Positions 1-40,547 of a stretch of 64,000 nucleotides of DNA are shown one piece after another. A model generated the notes under the pieces. It saw only the letters and a list, made by a program, of their open reading frames with translations. It was not told where the DNA came from and searched no databases. Positions within the stretch are counted from its first letter, which is position 1. The number at the start of each line of letters is the position of its first letter. Where the stretch lies: assembly GCF_019393635.1 (NCBI RefSeq), contig NC_057867.1, forward strand, positions 2,660,889 to 2,724,888. Reading direction: 5' to 3'. The position numbers and the translations under genes are program-made. Source of the DNA: Dromiciops gliroides (lineage: Eukaryota > Chordata > Mammalia > Microbiotheria > Microbiotheriidae).

Positions 1-519
1 TAGTATTCCTTCTTTAAGTGAGCCCACATCATCTCTGAAATGAGTGAGTAATCAGAGAACCAACAAGTCTCGTTTCAGAATATTTGCTAGCTTTAAGCAG
101 AAGGCCCTCTTCTTTGGTCTGCCTTGTCCTGACTCTATTCATATCACCTAAAACCCTCATGAAAGGGGGAGGAGAGGAATATAGTACTAATGTAAGTAGC
201 TAGTACAATGGTTTCTGGGCACTGAAGAAACTGTCACCTGAGATTTTTTTTAAAACTATGCTTGAATCTTTCAGCAAGAACACATCTGTATTGCTATGTT
301 TGATTCTCCATGTATGAGATCTGAGGCTGTTCTTTGACATTTGTACCTCTTCTAGGTTCAGAATAGTAACACTTCACTAATGATATGCCTGTGGAGCTAT
401 GGAGTCAAATCTAGTTCTCATGTGACTCAGAGCCCATAGATTTGTCTTTGCTTTTACCGGTATGGGAATACTTTCTCCTCATTCTTCCTCAAGTCAACAG
501 AAATGTGTACCATTTTTAG
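1..519. other. KIF4A intron, nothing recognised
   Basis: AT-leaning intron sequence ahead of the first exon in view. I see no repeat family or coding potential that I can support. Confidence 0.5.
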
Positions 520-29900
<29,381 letters not shown>

Positions 29901-30016
29901 AGTTAGAGGTACCTGATGCCCCAGCCAAGCCTGGGAGGTATCTTTGTGCTGCTTTAGAGGGTGCTGAGGAAGGGGGCTTTTAGTGACTATTTTGGATTTC
30001 TGGTTCTTTGTTGCAT

Positions 30017-30022
30017 AATAAA
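30017..30022 (+). terminator. KIF4A: KIF4A poly(A) signal (proximal)
   Basis: AATAAA lies 117 bases past the TAA, giving a short 3' UTR like that of other KIF4A genes. A second AATAAA at 30403-30408 could serve as a distal site. Confidence 0.7.
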
Positions 30023-30689
30023 GAAAAAGTTGTTCCCTTCTCTTCTACTTCCCCCCCCCCCCAGTATCTTCTCTCTCTCCAGATGCTACCTCTGTTGTGA
30101 GCGGGCTGCCTGGAACTGTTGAGCCCTGAGCCATTCCCATAACCCTAAAAAACCCCATACATGTGTTCATCTGTCAGCTGAGAAGTTTCCCCTTTCCAGG
30201 ATTTAGGTTGGAAGTCAGTCTGTTGCCACCGAAATCAATATGAGGTGTCTGCCCTCATCCCAAGAAGGTGCCTGGGATGAGGCCTTGTTGGTAGTCTTGA
30301 CCTAGTAGTAGGTCTGGCTTAGGTCTGGTAGGAATAGAGATCCTTGGCCTTCATGCTCTTGAGGCAAATTTTAATGACATTTTGTTAAGTCAATATTGGG
30401 TGAATAAATCAACTTTGGAAACTTTTATGGCTTTTATCTGTAACTGCAAAAACCAAAGTTGATCAGTTTTTCTGTCCCTTCATGGCCTAAATGCATGCTT
30501 GAGGCTTGGGGTTGGGGACTAGAATCCAGTGAAACAAACTGTGTCAGTGTGATATGGCAGCCAGAAATGTTAATGCAATCCTTGACTGAATTCAGAAAGG
30601 CACAACTTCCTGGAACAGGGTGCCAGTCCCCCAATACTCGACCCTCATCAGGCTATACTGAAGGATCAATTGTAGACGGCACATTTTAG

Positions 30690-30853
30690 GAAGGATATTG
30701 GTAAGGTAAAGAGAATGCCGAAGAGGATAACTGAGGCATAGAAGGATTGGTAGAGCCCAGAGGCATCAAGATCAAGTTGAAGAAACTGGGTATATTTAAT
30801 CTGGAGTAAAATCGGAGGGGGGGGACAGATGGCTATTTTAAGTATTTGGTGGA
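30690..30853 (+). repeat. L3/CR1 LINE, left part of a split copy
   Basis: Resembles the L3 3' region (AAACTGGGTATATTTAATCT, GACAGATGGCTATTTTAAGT). It continues at 37402-37487, the two parts being separated by an L1 insertion. Confidence 0.65.
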
Positions 30854-31048
30854 CAAATTCCTTTTATGATACAAACATATAACAAACTATAGACTGATTT
30901 CCTTAAATAGCAATGCAAAAATTGTAAATAAAATACTAGTGTAATGATTAAAATCTAGTGTGTTTTTGTCCTTACCTGCTCCCCACCCCCCCACCCCCAA
31001 CCAGCTAGGATTTACTTATAAATCAGCAACAGTGTTTGGGCCTTAAGC

Positions 31049-31279
31049 TTTTTTTTCTTTTTTTGCTAGGGGCAATGAGGGTTAAGTGACTTGCCCAGGG
31101 TCACACAGCTAGTAAGTGTCATGTGTCTGAGGCCAGATTTGAACTCGGGTCCTCCTGAATCCAGGGCTGGTACTCTATCCACTGTACCACCTAGCTGCCC
31201 CCCCTTTTTTTTTTGCAGGGCAATGAGGGTTAAAGTGACTTGCCCAGGGTCACACAGCTTGTTAAGTGTATGAGGCTGG
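31049..31279 (-). mobile_element. One full and one truncated CORE-SINE, minus strand
   Basis: 31049-31203 is complete; 31204-31279 is a partial copy abutting it. The duplication GGGCCTTAAGC flanks the pair (31038-31048, 31280-31290). The second may have entered the A tail of the first. Confidence 0.82.
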
Positions 31280-31478
31280 GGGCCTTAAGCATTTATTAAA
31301 GTATGTTAGAAGTTAGTAAAGATAGAACACATGGAGTACAGAGAATTGAGAAAGAAAACCTTTCTAACTTAGGGTTCAGAATGGACAAGGATCCTTCTCC
31401 TTTCCTCAGCCACCAACCCAAAGTTCTGGAACGAAAGAGACAGACCCAGGGAGCCAGCCTCACCTCCTGCTTCCTCCT

Positions 31479-31655
31479 ACTTGAGGTGAGGCAGTGACGG
31501 GAAGGGATGACCGTGTCAGAGAGTTGTCATTTCGGGTCAAAATGAAGTCCACTTGAGTGTTATGGCTAGACTTTTGCTCATAGCAGGAGCTTGTTCATCC
31601 CCATCTCTATCCTCCTAAGGTTCTTTGAGAGATGTATGATGTGGGCCAGGTGCTG
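31479..31655 (+). pseudogene. KIF4A: Duplicated KIF4A intron end and last-exon start
   Basis: Copies 29548-29723: the last 140 bases of the final KIF4A intron plus the first 36 bases of the terminal exon. I count about nine differences in 177 bp. An AG acceptor persists (CCTCCTAAG), but the third codon CGA has become TGA, so use as an alternative last exon would add only two residues. It lies inside the LTR-like insert 1.9 kb downstream of its source. Confidence 0.88.
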
Positions 31656-32034
31656 GTGATCACAGTCCTGTCTCCCTCCCCAGAAGGGGCCGTCCTTTGA
31701 GCTGATTGGTTGAGGGTGGTCTTGTGTTGATGTTGTAGTCCACAGCCTCTGAGAACAACACCCCACTCAGGGCCAGCCAGGTGTGTGGTCTTGATTTAAT
31801 CAACCTTAAGTAGGTTCTCAGTCAGTCTCTCAGTTTCACTCAATTTAATCTATTCCAAATCAGTCTTCAGGTGGAGCCCCTGGGTGTCTGCCAAATCTCA
31901 TTATTTTCTCACACTAGCAAGGAGATTATAGCGATATATCACAAAGATCATACACTATGAGCAGGTGGGATTTATACCATTAATGCAGGGCTAGTTCAGT
32001 ATTAGGAAAACTATCAGCATAATTGGCCACATCA

Positions 32035-32187
32035 GGGGCAGCTAGGTGGCACAGTAGATAAAGCACCAGCCCTGAATTCAGGAGAACCTGAGTTCAAATC
32101 TGGCCTCAGACACTTGACACTTACTAGCTGTGTGACCCTGGGCAAGTCACTTAACCCCCATTGCCTTACTAAAAAACAGAACAAAAA
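32035..32187 (+). mobile_element. CORE-SINE (WSINE1-like)
   Basis: Complete copy with target duplication AATTGGCCACATCA (32021-32034, 32188-32201) in the nested L1. Confidence 0.9.
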
Positions 32188-32920
32188 AATTGGCCACATC
32201 AGTGACAAAAACAATAATTTTTATCAATAGATTCAGAAAAAACCTTTGACAAAATACAATACCCATGAATAAAAATAGGCAATGAGGAAATAAAACTATC
32301 TTTGCAGATATGATGATTTACTTCAGAGAATTAACTTGTAGGGTATAAAATAAATCCACACAAACCCTCAGCATTTCTATATATTACCAACAAAGTCCAG
32401 CAGAAAGAAATAGAGAAATTCCATTTAAAATAACTGCAGACAATATAAAACATTTGGGAATCTACCTGTCAAGACAAACCTAGGGATTTATGTGGACATA
32501 ATCACAAAATACTTCATGCAAATAAAGATTGATCTAAACAATTGGAAAAATATTAATTGCTCTTGGGTAGGCCAAGCCAACATAATAAAATTGATAATGC
32601 TAAATAAGTTAATTTACTTATTCAGTGCCATACCAATCAAACCACCTAAGAACTATTTTGTAGAGCTAGACAAAATAACAGAATTCATCTGGAAGAACAA
32701 AAGGTCAAGAATGTCAAAAAAAAATCTGAAAAAATGTATAGGAAAACAGCCTAGCCATGCCAGATTTCAAACTATATTACAAAGCACTAACTAATCATTA
32801 AAACAGTCTGGTGCTGGCTAAGAAATAGAGTGGTGGGTCAGTGGAATAGATTAGGTACACAAATCAGTAGTAAATGACCACTGTAATTTAGTATTTGATA
32901 AATCCAAAGATCTGAGTTTC

Positions 32921-33070
32921 TGGGGGCAGCTAGGTGGCGCAGTGGATAGAGCACCAGCCCTGGAGTCAGGAGGACCTGAGTTCAAATCCAGCCTCAGACA
33001 CAACACTTACTAGCTGTGTGACCCTGGGCAAGTCACTTAACCCCCATTGCCTCACTTAAAAAAAAAAAAA
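32921..33070 (+). mobile_element. CORE-SINE (WSINE1-like)
   Basis: Complete copy with an A tail inside the nested L1. The target duplication is not clear. Confidence 0.88.
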
Positions 33071-33450
33071 GAACTGAACATCTGACAGATTTCTGGGAAA
33101 ATTGGAAAGCAGTTTGGCAGAAACTAGGCATAGACCAACATCTTATATTGTATGCCAAAATAAGATTAAAAATAGATAAAATCATTTTAGACACAAAGGG
33201 CGATATAAAGTAGGGGAGCATGGAGAAATTTGCCTGGCAGATCTATGCATAAGGAAAGAGTTTATGACCAAACAAGAGAGAGAGAAGATCATGAGAAGGA
33301 AAATGGAAAACTGGAGGAAAAATGTTTATATCAAGTTTCTCGGATAAGGGCCTCATTTCTCAAATATATAGGGAACTGGGCTAAATTTATAAAAAATAAG
33401 AGCCATCCCCCAGTTGATAAATGGTCAAAGGATATGAACAGGCACTTTTC

Positions 33451-33600
33451 TTTTTTTTAATTAATAAAGTATTTTATTTTTTTCCTTTACATGTAAAGAT
33501 AGTTCTCAACCTTTGTTTATACAAGCTTTACAATTTCAGATTTTTCTCCCTCCCTCCCCTCCCTCCCCCCTCCCCTAGACAGCAGGTAATCTGATGTAGG

Positions 33601-33677
<77 letters not shown>

Positions 33678-34554
33678 ATAACATTAATCCTATTTCTGCA
33701 TTAGTCATGTTATAAGAGAAAAAATCAGAGCAATGATGAAAAACCTCAAAATAGAAAAAAAACAACAGCTTCAAAAACAAAAGAAATAATATGGTTCAAT
33801 CAGCATCTATAATATATAATATATATATATATATATAATATAATCCGCAGTTCTTTGTTTTGTTTTTTTTTCTTGGATTTGGAGATCCTCTTCTATCATG
33901 AGTTCCCTGGAACTCTTCTGTGCCATTGCATTGGTGAGAGAATATAGTCCATCACAGTAGATCAACACTCAATGTTGATGATACTGTGTACAATGTTCTT
34001 CTGGTTCTGCTCATCTCGCTCATCATCAGCTCATGTAAGACCCTCCAGGTTTCTCTGAACTCCTCCTGCTCATCATTTCTTACAGCACAATAGTATTCCA
34101 TTGTATTCATATACCACAACTTGTCCAGCCATTCCCCAATGGATGGGCACCCCCTCAACTTCCAATTCCTTGCTACCACGTAAAGAGCAGCTATAAATAT
34201 TTTTGTACATGTGGGTCCCTTTCCCCTTTCCATGATTTCTTTGGGCAAAAGACCCAAAAGTGGTATTGCTGGGTCAAAGGGTATGCACAGCTTTATCGCC
34301 CTTTGGGCATAATTCCAAATTGCTCTCCAGAATGGTTGGATCAGTTCACAGTTCCACCAACAATGCATTAGTGTTCCAATTTTCCCACAGCCTCTCCAAC
34401 ATTTATTATTTTCCTTTTTTGTCATTTTAGCCAATCTGATAGGTGTCAGGTGGTACCTCAGAGTTGTTTTTATTTGCATCTCTCTAATCATTAGAGATTT
34501 AGAGCATTTTTTCATATGGGAATAGATAGCTTTGGTTTCTTCATCAGAAAACTG
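33451..34554 (-). mobile_element. L1 LINE, 5'-truncated, relatively young
   Basis: Minus-strand L1 3' end with target duplication GAACAGGCACTTTTC (33436-33450, 34555-34569). It still holds 187 open codons of ORF2 C-terminus (33952-34515 minus), including CWWNCELIQPFWRAIWNYA, AIKLCIPFDPAIPLLGL and MNTMEYYCAVRNDEQ. An (AT)n tract fills part of the 3' UTR (33601-33671). Truncated, so not mobile. Confidence 0.9.
33601..33672. repeat. (AT)n microsatellite
   Basis: About 35 uninterrupted AT units in the L1 3' UTR, at the place where related copies read GGTTATATATGTACA. Confidence 0.95.
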
Positions 34555-34615
34555 GAACAGGCACTTTTCAACAGGAAAAATCAGAACTATATAGTCACAT
34601 TAAAAAAATGCACTT

Positions 34616-34757
34616 GGGGGCGGCTAGGTGGCGCAGTGGATAAAGCACTGGCCTTGGATTCAGGAGTACCTGAGTTCAAATCCAGCCTCAGACACTTGAC
34701 ACTTACTAGCTGTGTGACCCTGGGCAAGTCACTTAACCCCCATTGCCCTGCAAAAAA
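34616..34757 (+). mobile_element. CORE-SINE (WSINE1-like)
   Basis: Complete copy with duplication AAAAAAATGCACTT (34602-34615, 34758-34771). Confidence 0.9.
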
Positions 34758-34979
34758 AAAAAAATGCACTTTATCACTGCTGATTAGAGAAATGCAAATT
34801 AAAACAACTGAGAGACCACCTCACACTTAGCAAATTGGCCAACATGACAGAAAATGACATGTTGGAAGAGATGTGAAAAATTTGGGACACTAATGCAGTT
34901 GATGGAGCTGTGAACTAGTCCGACCATTTTAGAGAACAAATTGGAACTAGGCCCAAAAAGCTATAAAACTGCATACCTT

Positions 34980-35306
34980 CGGGCGGCTAGGTGGCGCAGT
35001 GGATAAAACACTGGCCCTGGATTCAGGAGTACTTGAGTTCAAATCCGGCCTCAGACACTTGACACTAGCTGTGTGACCCTGGGCAAGTCACTTAACCCCC
35101 ATTGCCCAACAAAAAGCCAAAAAAAAAAAAAAACTGCATACCTTTTTTTGTTTGGTTGGTTGGGTTTTTTTGTGAGGCAATTGGGGTTAAGTGACTTGCC
35201 CAGGGTCACACAGCTAGTAAGTGTCAAGTGTCTGAGGCCAGATTTGAACTCAGGTTCTCCTGACTCCAGGGTCGGTGCTCTATCTACTGCGCCACCTAGC
35301 TGCCCC
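34980..35306. mobile_element. Two CORE-SINEs in opposite orientation at one target site
   Basis: Plus copy 34980-35129 and minus copy 35145-35306. The L1 target AAAACTGCATACCTT appears three times, at 34965-34979, 35130-35144 and (without the first A) 35307-35320. Two successive insertions at the same site explain this. Confidence 0.92.
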
Positions 35307-35478
35307 AAACTGCATACCTTTTGACCCAGCAATACTACTAAGTCTGTACCCCAAAGAAATCAAGGAAAGGGGGAAAGGATCTATTTGTACAAAAATATTT
35401 ATAGTAGATCTCTTTGAGGTGACAAAGAATTGGAAATCAAAGGGATGCCCACCAATTGGGGAATGGCTGAACAAGTTC

Positions 35479-36717
35479 AAGAGGACCAAAATGACATTGC
35501 TATGGTGGGATCAATGTACAGTATGTCCAACTGCTTAATCAGACCAAATAGAAGCTTGGAAGGTTCTATCATAGGTCTGACACAAATATTCCATATAAAC
35601 ATTTGGAGTGGAGATGTCTCTAAATTTGGGCATCTCATATTTTTTTTGAGCTACTGCAATTCTGCTTTGCTCACAGAGTACAGCACCTTCTTTGATGAAC
35701 ACACATCATGCTGGCCAATCCTGTACCAATATTTCTCATGTCTTGTAATTGATTTTAAAGTTCTTCAGAGAGACCTTGAAAGTGTCCTTGTATCGCTTTT
35801 TCTGATCTCCATGTGAACATTGTGCCTTCTCTGTAAATTAGTCTTTTAAGCAAATGTACTTTTGGCATTTGAACAACATGGCCAGTCCATCAGAGTTGTG
35901 CTCTCTGCAGAGGGTTTGAATGCTTGGCAGTTTAGCTCAAGAAAGGACCTCAGTGTCCGGTACCTTCTTCCTAAGACAATTCACATGGAAGCAATTCAGT
36001 TTCCTGGCATGATGCTGGTACACTGTCCAGGTTTCACAGGCAATACAACAAGGAGGTCAGCACAAGTGCTCTGTGGACCTTCAGTTTGTTAGGCAATCTT
36101 AATACCTCTTCTCTCCTACACTTTCCTTTGGAGCCTGCTAAACGCGGAGTTCGAGCTCTGGCCATGCATGCATCAAACCTCATCATCTATGTGGATATAC
36201 CTGCAAGGTATACCGCCAAGGTAAGTGAACTTATCCACAGAATTCAAAACTTCTTCATTTGCTGTAACCAGTGGTTTTACATATGGATGGTGTGGTGCTG
36301 GCTGGTGGAGAGCCTCTGTTTTCTTGGTGTTAATTATTAGGCTAAAATTAGTACAAATAGAGAATCAATCTGTTGCACCTCAGCCTCAGGGGCTGCATTG
36401 AGTGCACAGTCGTCTGCAGAACAAAAAGTCGTGCACCAAACTCTCTGCACTTTAGTCTTGGCTTGTAGTCTTTTCAAGTTAAATAATTTGCCATCAGCGT
36501 GGTAACTGACTTCGATGCCATTTTTGTCCTTGTTGAAGGCATCTGAAAACATCATGCTGAAGCATGGGAGCAAGCATACAGCCTTGCTTCACTCCATTGG
36601 TGACTGGGAAAGTGCGGGAGCATCATCCATTATCCAGAAACCAGGCAAGCATGCCATTATGAAACTGGCATGCGATACTGATTAACATCTCCAGACAACC
36701 AAATTTTGCCATAAGTC
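35479..36717 (-). repeat. Non-L1 LINE fragment (Dong-R4- or RTE-like)
   Basis: Minus-strand translation near 36400-36573 gives FSMMFSDAFNKDKNGIEV, GKLFNLKRLQAKTKVQ and SADDCAL, a (F/S)ADDC reverse-transcriptase motif unlike L1. Further 3' come KLKVHRALVLTSLLYC and AQL*WTGHVVQMP. Several stops. It interrupts the L1 between ...GAACAAGTT and TGGTATAGG.... The class is tentative. Confidence 0.65.
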
Positions 36718-36974
36718 ATGGTATAGGATTGTGAGGGAATACTATTGTTGCTATAAGAAAGATGAATGGGGTGGTTTCAGAAAAACCTGGGAAGATTTAA
36801 ATGAACTGATGCAAAATGAAGTGAGCGGAAGCAGGAAAGGACATTGTACAAAGTAACAGCAATATTGTACAATAATACTTAGCTTACTCTGATCAAGACA
36901 GTGATCCCAGACAGTTCCAAAGGCCCTGTGATGAAAAATGCTCTCCACCTCCAGAGAGTGAACTGATGAATTTT

Positions 36975-37123
36975 TTTTTTTTTTTTGGTGAGGCAATTGA
37001 GGTTAAGTGACTTGCCCAGGGTCACACAGCTAGTAAGTGTTAAGTGTCTGAGGCCGGATTTGAACTCAGGTATTCCTGAATCCAGGGCCAGTGCTCTATC
37101 CACTGCGCCACCTAGCTTCCCCT
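36975..37123 (-). mobile_element. CORE-SINE (WSINE1-like), minus strand
   Basis: Complete reverse copy with duplication CTGATGAATTTT (36963-36974, 37124-37135). Confidence 0.9.
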
Positions 37124-37401
37124 CTGATGAATTTTAATGCAAATTGAAGCATACTTTTTTAAACTTCATTTTTCTTGTTTTATTTTTTGTCTGCTTTCTT
37201 TTGCAACATGGCTAATATGGAAATATGTTTTACATGACTTCACATGTTTAATCGATATCAAATTGCTTGCCTTCTCAAGGCGGGGATAGGGGCAGGAGGA
37301 AAGGAGAGAATTTGGGACTCAAAATTTTAAGAAATAATTATTTTTAAATTTTACATGTAATTGAGAAATAGCTAATGAAGTAACTAAAAATTTTAAAAAT
37401 A

Positions 37402-37757
37402 AGCATTTGGTGGAGGAGGGATTAAAACTTGGCCCCATAGGGCAGAACCAGGAGGCTGGGGAGATGTTGCAAAGAGGCCAATTTAGAGCACAGGAGGTCC
37501 TTACACACTGCTTCAAGCTGATTGGTTGGCATCATCCAAATCCATTGGTTCACTGGACTTGAAGGTGGTCTCGAGTTAAGTTCAAAGTTTTTAGCTTCTG
37601 AGAACAATACCTTCTTAAGGGCCAGCCAGATGTGCTTACAATCTAGTTAACTTGAAGTAGGCTAATCAGCAGTCAATCACTCTCACTTAATTCAATCAGT
37701 TTAGATTAATCTCCAGGTGGGCCTTTGAGTATCTGCTAAATCCCATTATTTTATCAC
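37402..37757 (+). repeat. L3 right part, then LTR-like fragment
   Basis: 37402-37487 continues the L3 (TTGGCCCCATAGGGCAGAAC, AGATGTTGCAAAGAGGC). 37488-37757 is related to 31690-31913 (AGCTGATTGGTTGGC, GGGCCAGCCAGATGTG, CCCATTATTTTATCACA) and looks like a partial old LTR. Confidence 0.6.
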
Positions 37758-38311
37758 AAAATCATAAAAGTATTTTATTATTTTCCAGTTACATGTAAAG
37801 ATAGTTTTCAACATTGGTTTTTATAAGATTTCTAGTTCCAAATTTTTCTCCCTCTCTCCCTTCCCTCCCCCCTCCCCAAGACCACAAGCAATCTGATATA
37901 GGTTATATATGTACAATCACATTAAACATATTTCTGCATTAGTCATGCGGTGAGAGAAGAATCAGAACACAAGGGAAAAACCTCAAAAAATAAAAAACAA
38001 AAAAGTAGAAACAGTATGGTTCAATCAATTTTTTCTGGATGTGAAGAGCATTTTCCATCATGAGTCCTTTGGAATTATCTTGGACCATTGTATTGCTGAG
38101 AAGAGCTAAGTCTATCACAGTTGATCATCACATAATATTGTTGATACTGTGTACACTGTTCTGTTTCTGCTCACTTCACTCAGCTTCAGTTCATATAAGT
38201 CTTTCCAGGTTTTTCTGAAATCTGCCTGCTCGTTATTTCTTATGGCACAATAGTATTCCATTACATTCATATACCACAACTTGTTCAGCCACTCCCCAAT
38301 TCGTGGGCATC
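37758..38311 (-). repeat. L1 LINE 3' end, minus strand
   Basis: Same 3' UTR as 33451-34554 (TTACATGTAAAGATAGTTTT, AGCAATCTGATATAGGTTAT, ATTCCATTACATTCATATAC), 5'-truncated. Confidence 0.88.
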
Positions 38312-38780
38312 AAGGGAGAGTTTTTAAGGATTAGAGAAGACATGGGTGTGTAGGCAGCAAGGAAGCAGTCAGTCTATACAGAAAGATTTAAGATTAATGA
38401 GAAAAGGGGCAGCCAGGTGGTACAGTGGATAGAGCACCGGCCCTGGATTCAGGAGGACCTGAGTTCAAATCCGGCCTCAGACACTTGACACAAGCTGTGT
38501 GACCCTGGGCAAGTCACTTAACCCTTATTGCCCCACCAAAAAAAAAAAAAAAGATTAATGAGTGAGCATAATAGTGGGGCCAATCTGTGGGAGAAGACAG
38601 GATGGAATGGGAACAAGGATGAAGTCCTAGCAACTGCTAATCACTGCTTGTGTGACTTGAGGCAAATTGCTTAACCTCTTTGGTTCTCAGTTGCCTTATC
38701 TGTAAAATAAGAAGTTGGCTTTAGATGATCTCAGGTCCTTCCCTTCCAACTCTAACTTGATGATCCCTTAGCTCTTCACT
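38312..38780. repeat. Old repeat with SINE and MIR
   Basis: 38312-38620 resembles the unassigned ancient family (GTAGGCAGCAAGGAAGCAGT). The WSINE1-like SINE 38402-38550 splits it with duplication AAGATTAATGAG. 38620-38765 is a plus-strand MIR (TTGAGGCAAATTGCTTAACC). Confidence 0.7.
38402..38550 (+). mobile_element. CORE-SINE (WSINE1-like)
   Basis: Complete copy with A tail and target duplication AAGATTAATGAG (38390-38401, 38551-38562). Confidence 0.9.
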
Positions 38781-40507
38781 GATGTGACCCAATTAATCAA
38801 AGACAGGGAAGGGGAAGAGCTTAGGTCCTTGCCATGGCCAGAAACACTCACTTCCCTGGCTATATTCCCATCAGGGAGGAGAAAAAAGGAGGCCCTCTGA
38901 AATGAGAGGTACCTGCAGTCCCAGTCAGGCCTGTCTTAGAAATTGACATGGTAGGAGGGAAGGGGCGGGGCCTAGCTCAAGGTTTCTCTTCTCTTCAGTG
39001 CAAGTCTTCCCAAACAAACCCTCCCCTCCCCCAAACTGATAGCCTGGCAGGGAAAACCCAAAGCAGAAAGGGCTCCAAGTTCCTGGCTCCAGTTCATGCT
39101 CTAAGGGGAAGCTTCTCAAGCCCGGTATTGGGTACACTCCCCCCTTCTCAAGGGCTTTGAAAGAAGGCACTCTGCCCTAACACAACCCTAACTTGGCCAG
39201 ACCCAAAGGGTTCTTCCTCCCCTCAAAGCTAAGGAGGCTGATGAACAGTGAGGCCTAGGGGAAAGCCTAGGTGACAGTGAGGGCCAACCCCCTGCCTGCA
39301 AGCAGTCAGATGCTCTGCATTTTAATGTGGAAGGAAAGAGGGGAGCCTCCCGGGCTGCCAGCCTGGGCCTCTCAGGACACAATAGGAGTGGGAAGGGGGC
39401 TGGGCCCCTGGCACTAGGCAGGGTTTCTTCTCTCAGCTCAAAGTGCTGATGAGGTGGAAGGAGGCTGTGGACCTTCTTGGTCCCAGAGAAGCCACGCCTT
39501 CTTCCCATAGTTTGTGCCTCAAGTTGGAGTGGGGTGTTCAAGCCCTCCAACACCTCAGAGCAGAATTGCTCGAATGCCCACTGGGCACTTTCAGAAAATC
39601 CACCAGGACCCCTTGCTGTCTTTACCAGCTTCCCCAGCCTCTTGGAATGGACTCATTCTTCAGTGTGGGGAGGAGGAGATACAGGTCTCATAAGCAACTA
39701 TTCCCCAGCAGGTTGGGTATGGGGAGTGATCCCTCGCCAATCCAAACCTAGACCCACTATGGGAAAGGGTACTGGGCACAGAGATTAACAGCCAGCTCTG
39801 TGTTGGCATGCCCATGGGGGCAGAGATCCTGAAGGAGAGGACTGGGAGTTAAAAAATGTCCAGGCTCCCCTCATCTTTCCCAAGGGGGATTCCAGCTGCC
39901 AAACCCCTCAACTGTCACCCTTGGCCTTCCTCACTACCCTGCCCCCCCACTTCCTACCCTGGGCCCCTCCTTTCACTGCTAAGTTGCAAAAGTTGTGGCC
40001 ACCTCCCCCAGCTTTCCGCCAGCCCCCCTCCTCAGCGAACCCTTGTCTCCTGGAGCCAGGACAAAGCCTGGCCCGTAGGGGACTGGGCGGGAGGAGGAAA
40101 GGGGAGGCAGCAACACAAAAGAATTCCTCAGACAGCCCTGAGCCACATTGACTGTCCCGATAGGACAGCCGTTGGGCCGGCAGACGGATCTCCTGCTCTC
40201 GCTCCATCCTCCCTGCTGCCTCCATCCTCTACTGCCTGAACCTTCCCTCGCTCCTTCTCCCTGCGGCACAGTCCAGCACGGTGCATGCAGGCTGGGTGCC
40301 CAGCGGCCCTAGCCCGTGACCTGCCCAGCAGCCTGTAGGCAGCAATAGCGTTGCTACCTGTGACTTAGGGGTGCTGAGGGAGGAGGAGGAAGAGAAGGAG
40401 GAGGAGGCTGCGGGAGGAGGCTGCGGCAGGAGGCAGACCCACCCGGATTGAAGAGCAAGGAACGTGGGAGCGCGTGTGTGTGTGTGTGCTCTGTGTGTGT
40501 GTGTGCT

Positions 40508-40547
<40 letters not shown>

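Larger units (their letters stand above)
30940..31913. mobile_element. LTR-like fossil (probable solo LTR)
   Basis: The insert begins TG and ends CA and is flanked by CTAG at 30936-30939 and 31914-31917, exactly where the host L1 is interrupted. This is the form of a solo LTR. It is about 740 bp once the two SINE copies inside (31049-31279) are discounted. Its right half (about 31690-31913) is related to 37488-37757. No internal retroviral genes are seen. It is younger than the L1 it entered and older than the SINEs within it. A KIF4A-derived segment lies at 31479-31655. Family not assigned. Confidence 0.55.
30854..37401 (+). repeat. L1 LINE carrying nested insertions
   Basis: A 5'-truncated plus-strand L1. 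It begins in ORF2 (translation RLISLNSNAKIVNKIL), resumes at 31914 after an LTR-like insert, and ends with a 3' UTR near 37380. Target duplication AG(T/C)ATTTGGTGGA at 30841-30853 and 37402-37414 in the L3. Later insertions: LTR-like element 30940-31913, SINEs at 32035, 32921, 34616, 34980/35145 and 36975, an L1 at 33451 and a non-L1 LINE at 35479. ORF2 is broken many times. Confidence 0.8.

Noticed and set aside
33952-34515. 187-codon open frame as a host gene
   Set aside because: It is the C-terminus of L1 ORF2 (PFDPAIPLLG, TMEYYCAVRNDE) in a truncated element.
38948-39788. Short frames in the repeat-free DNA before GDPD2
   Set aside because: No homology, no splice-consistent partners, and overlapping frames on both strands of similar length.
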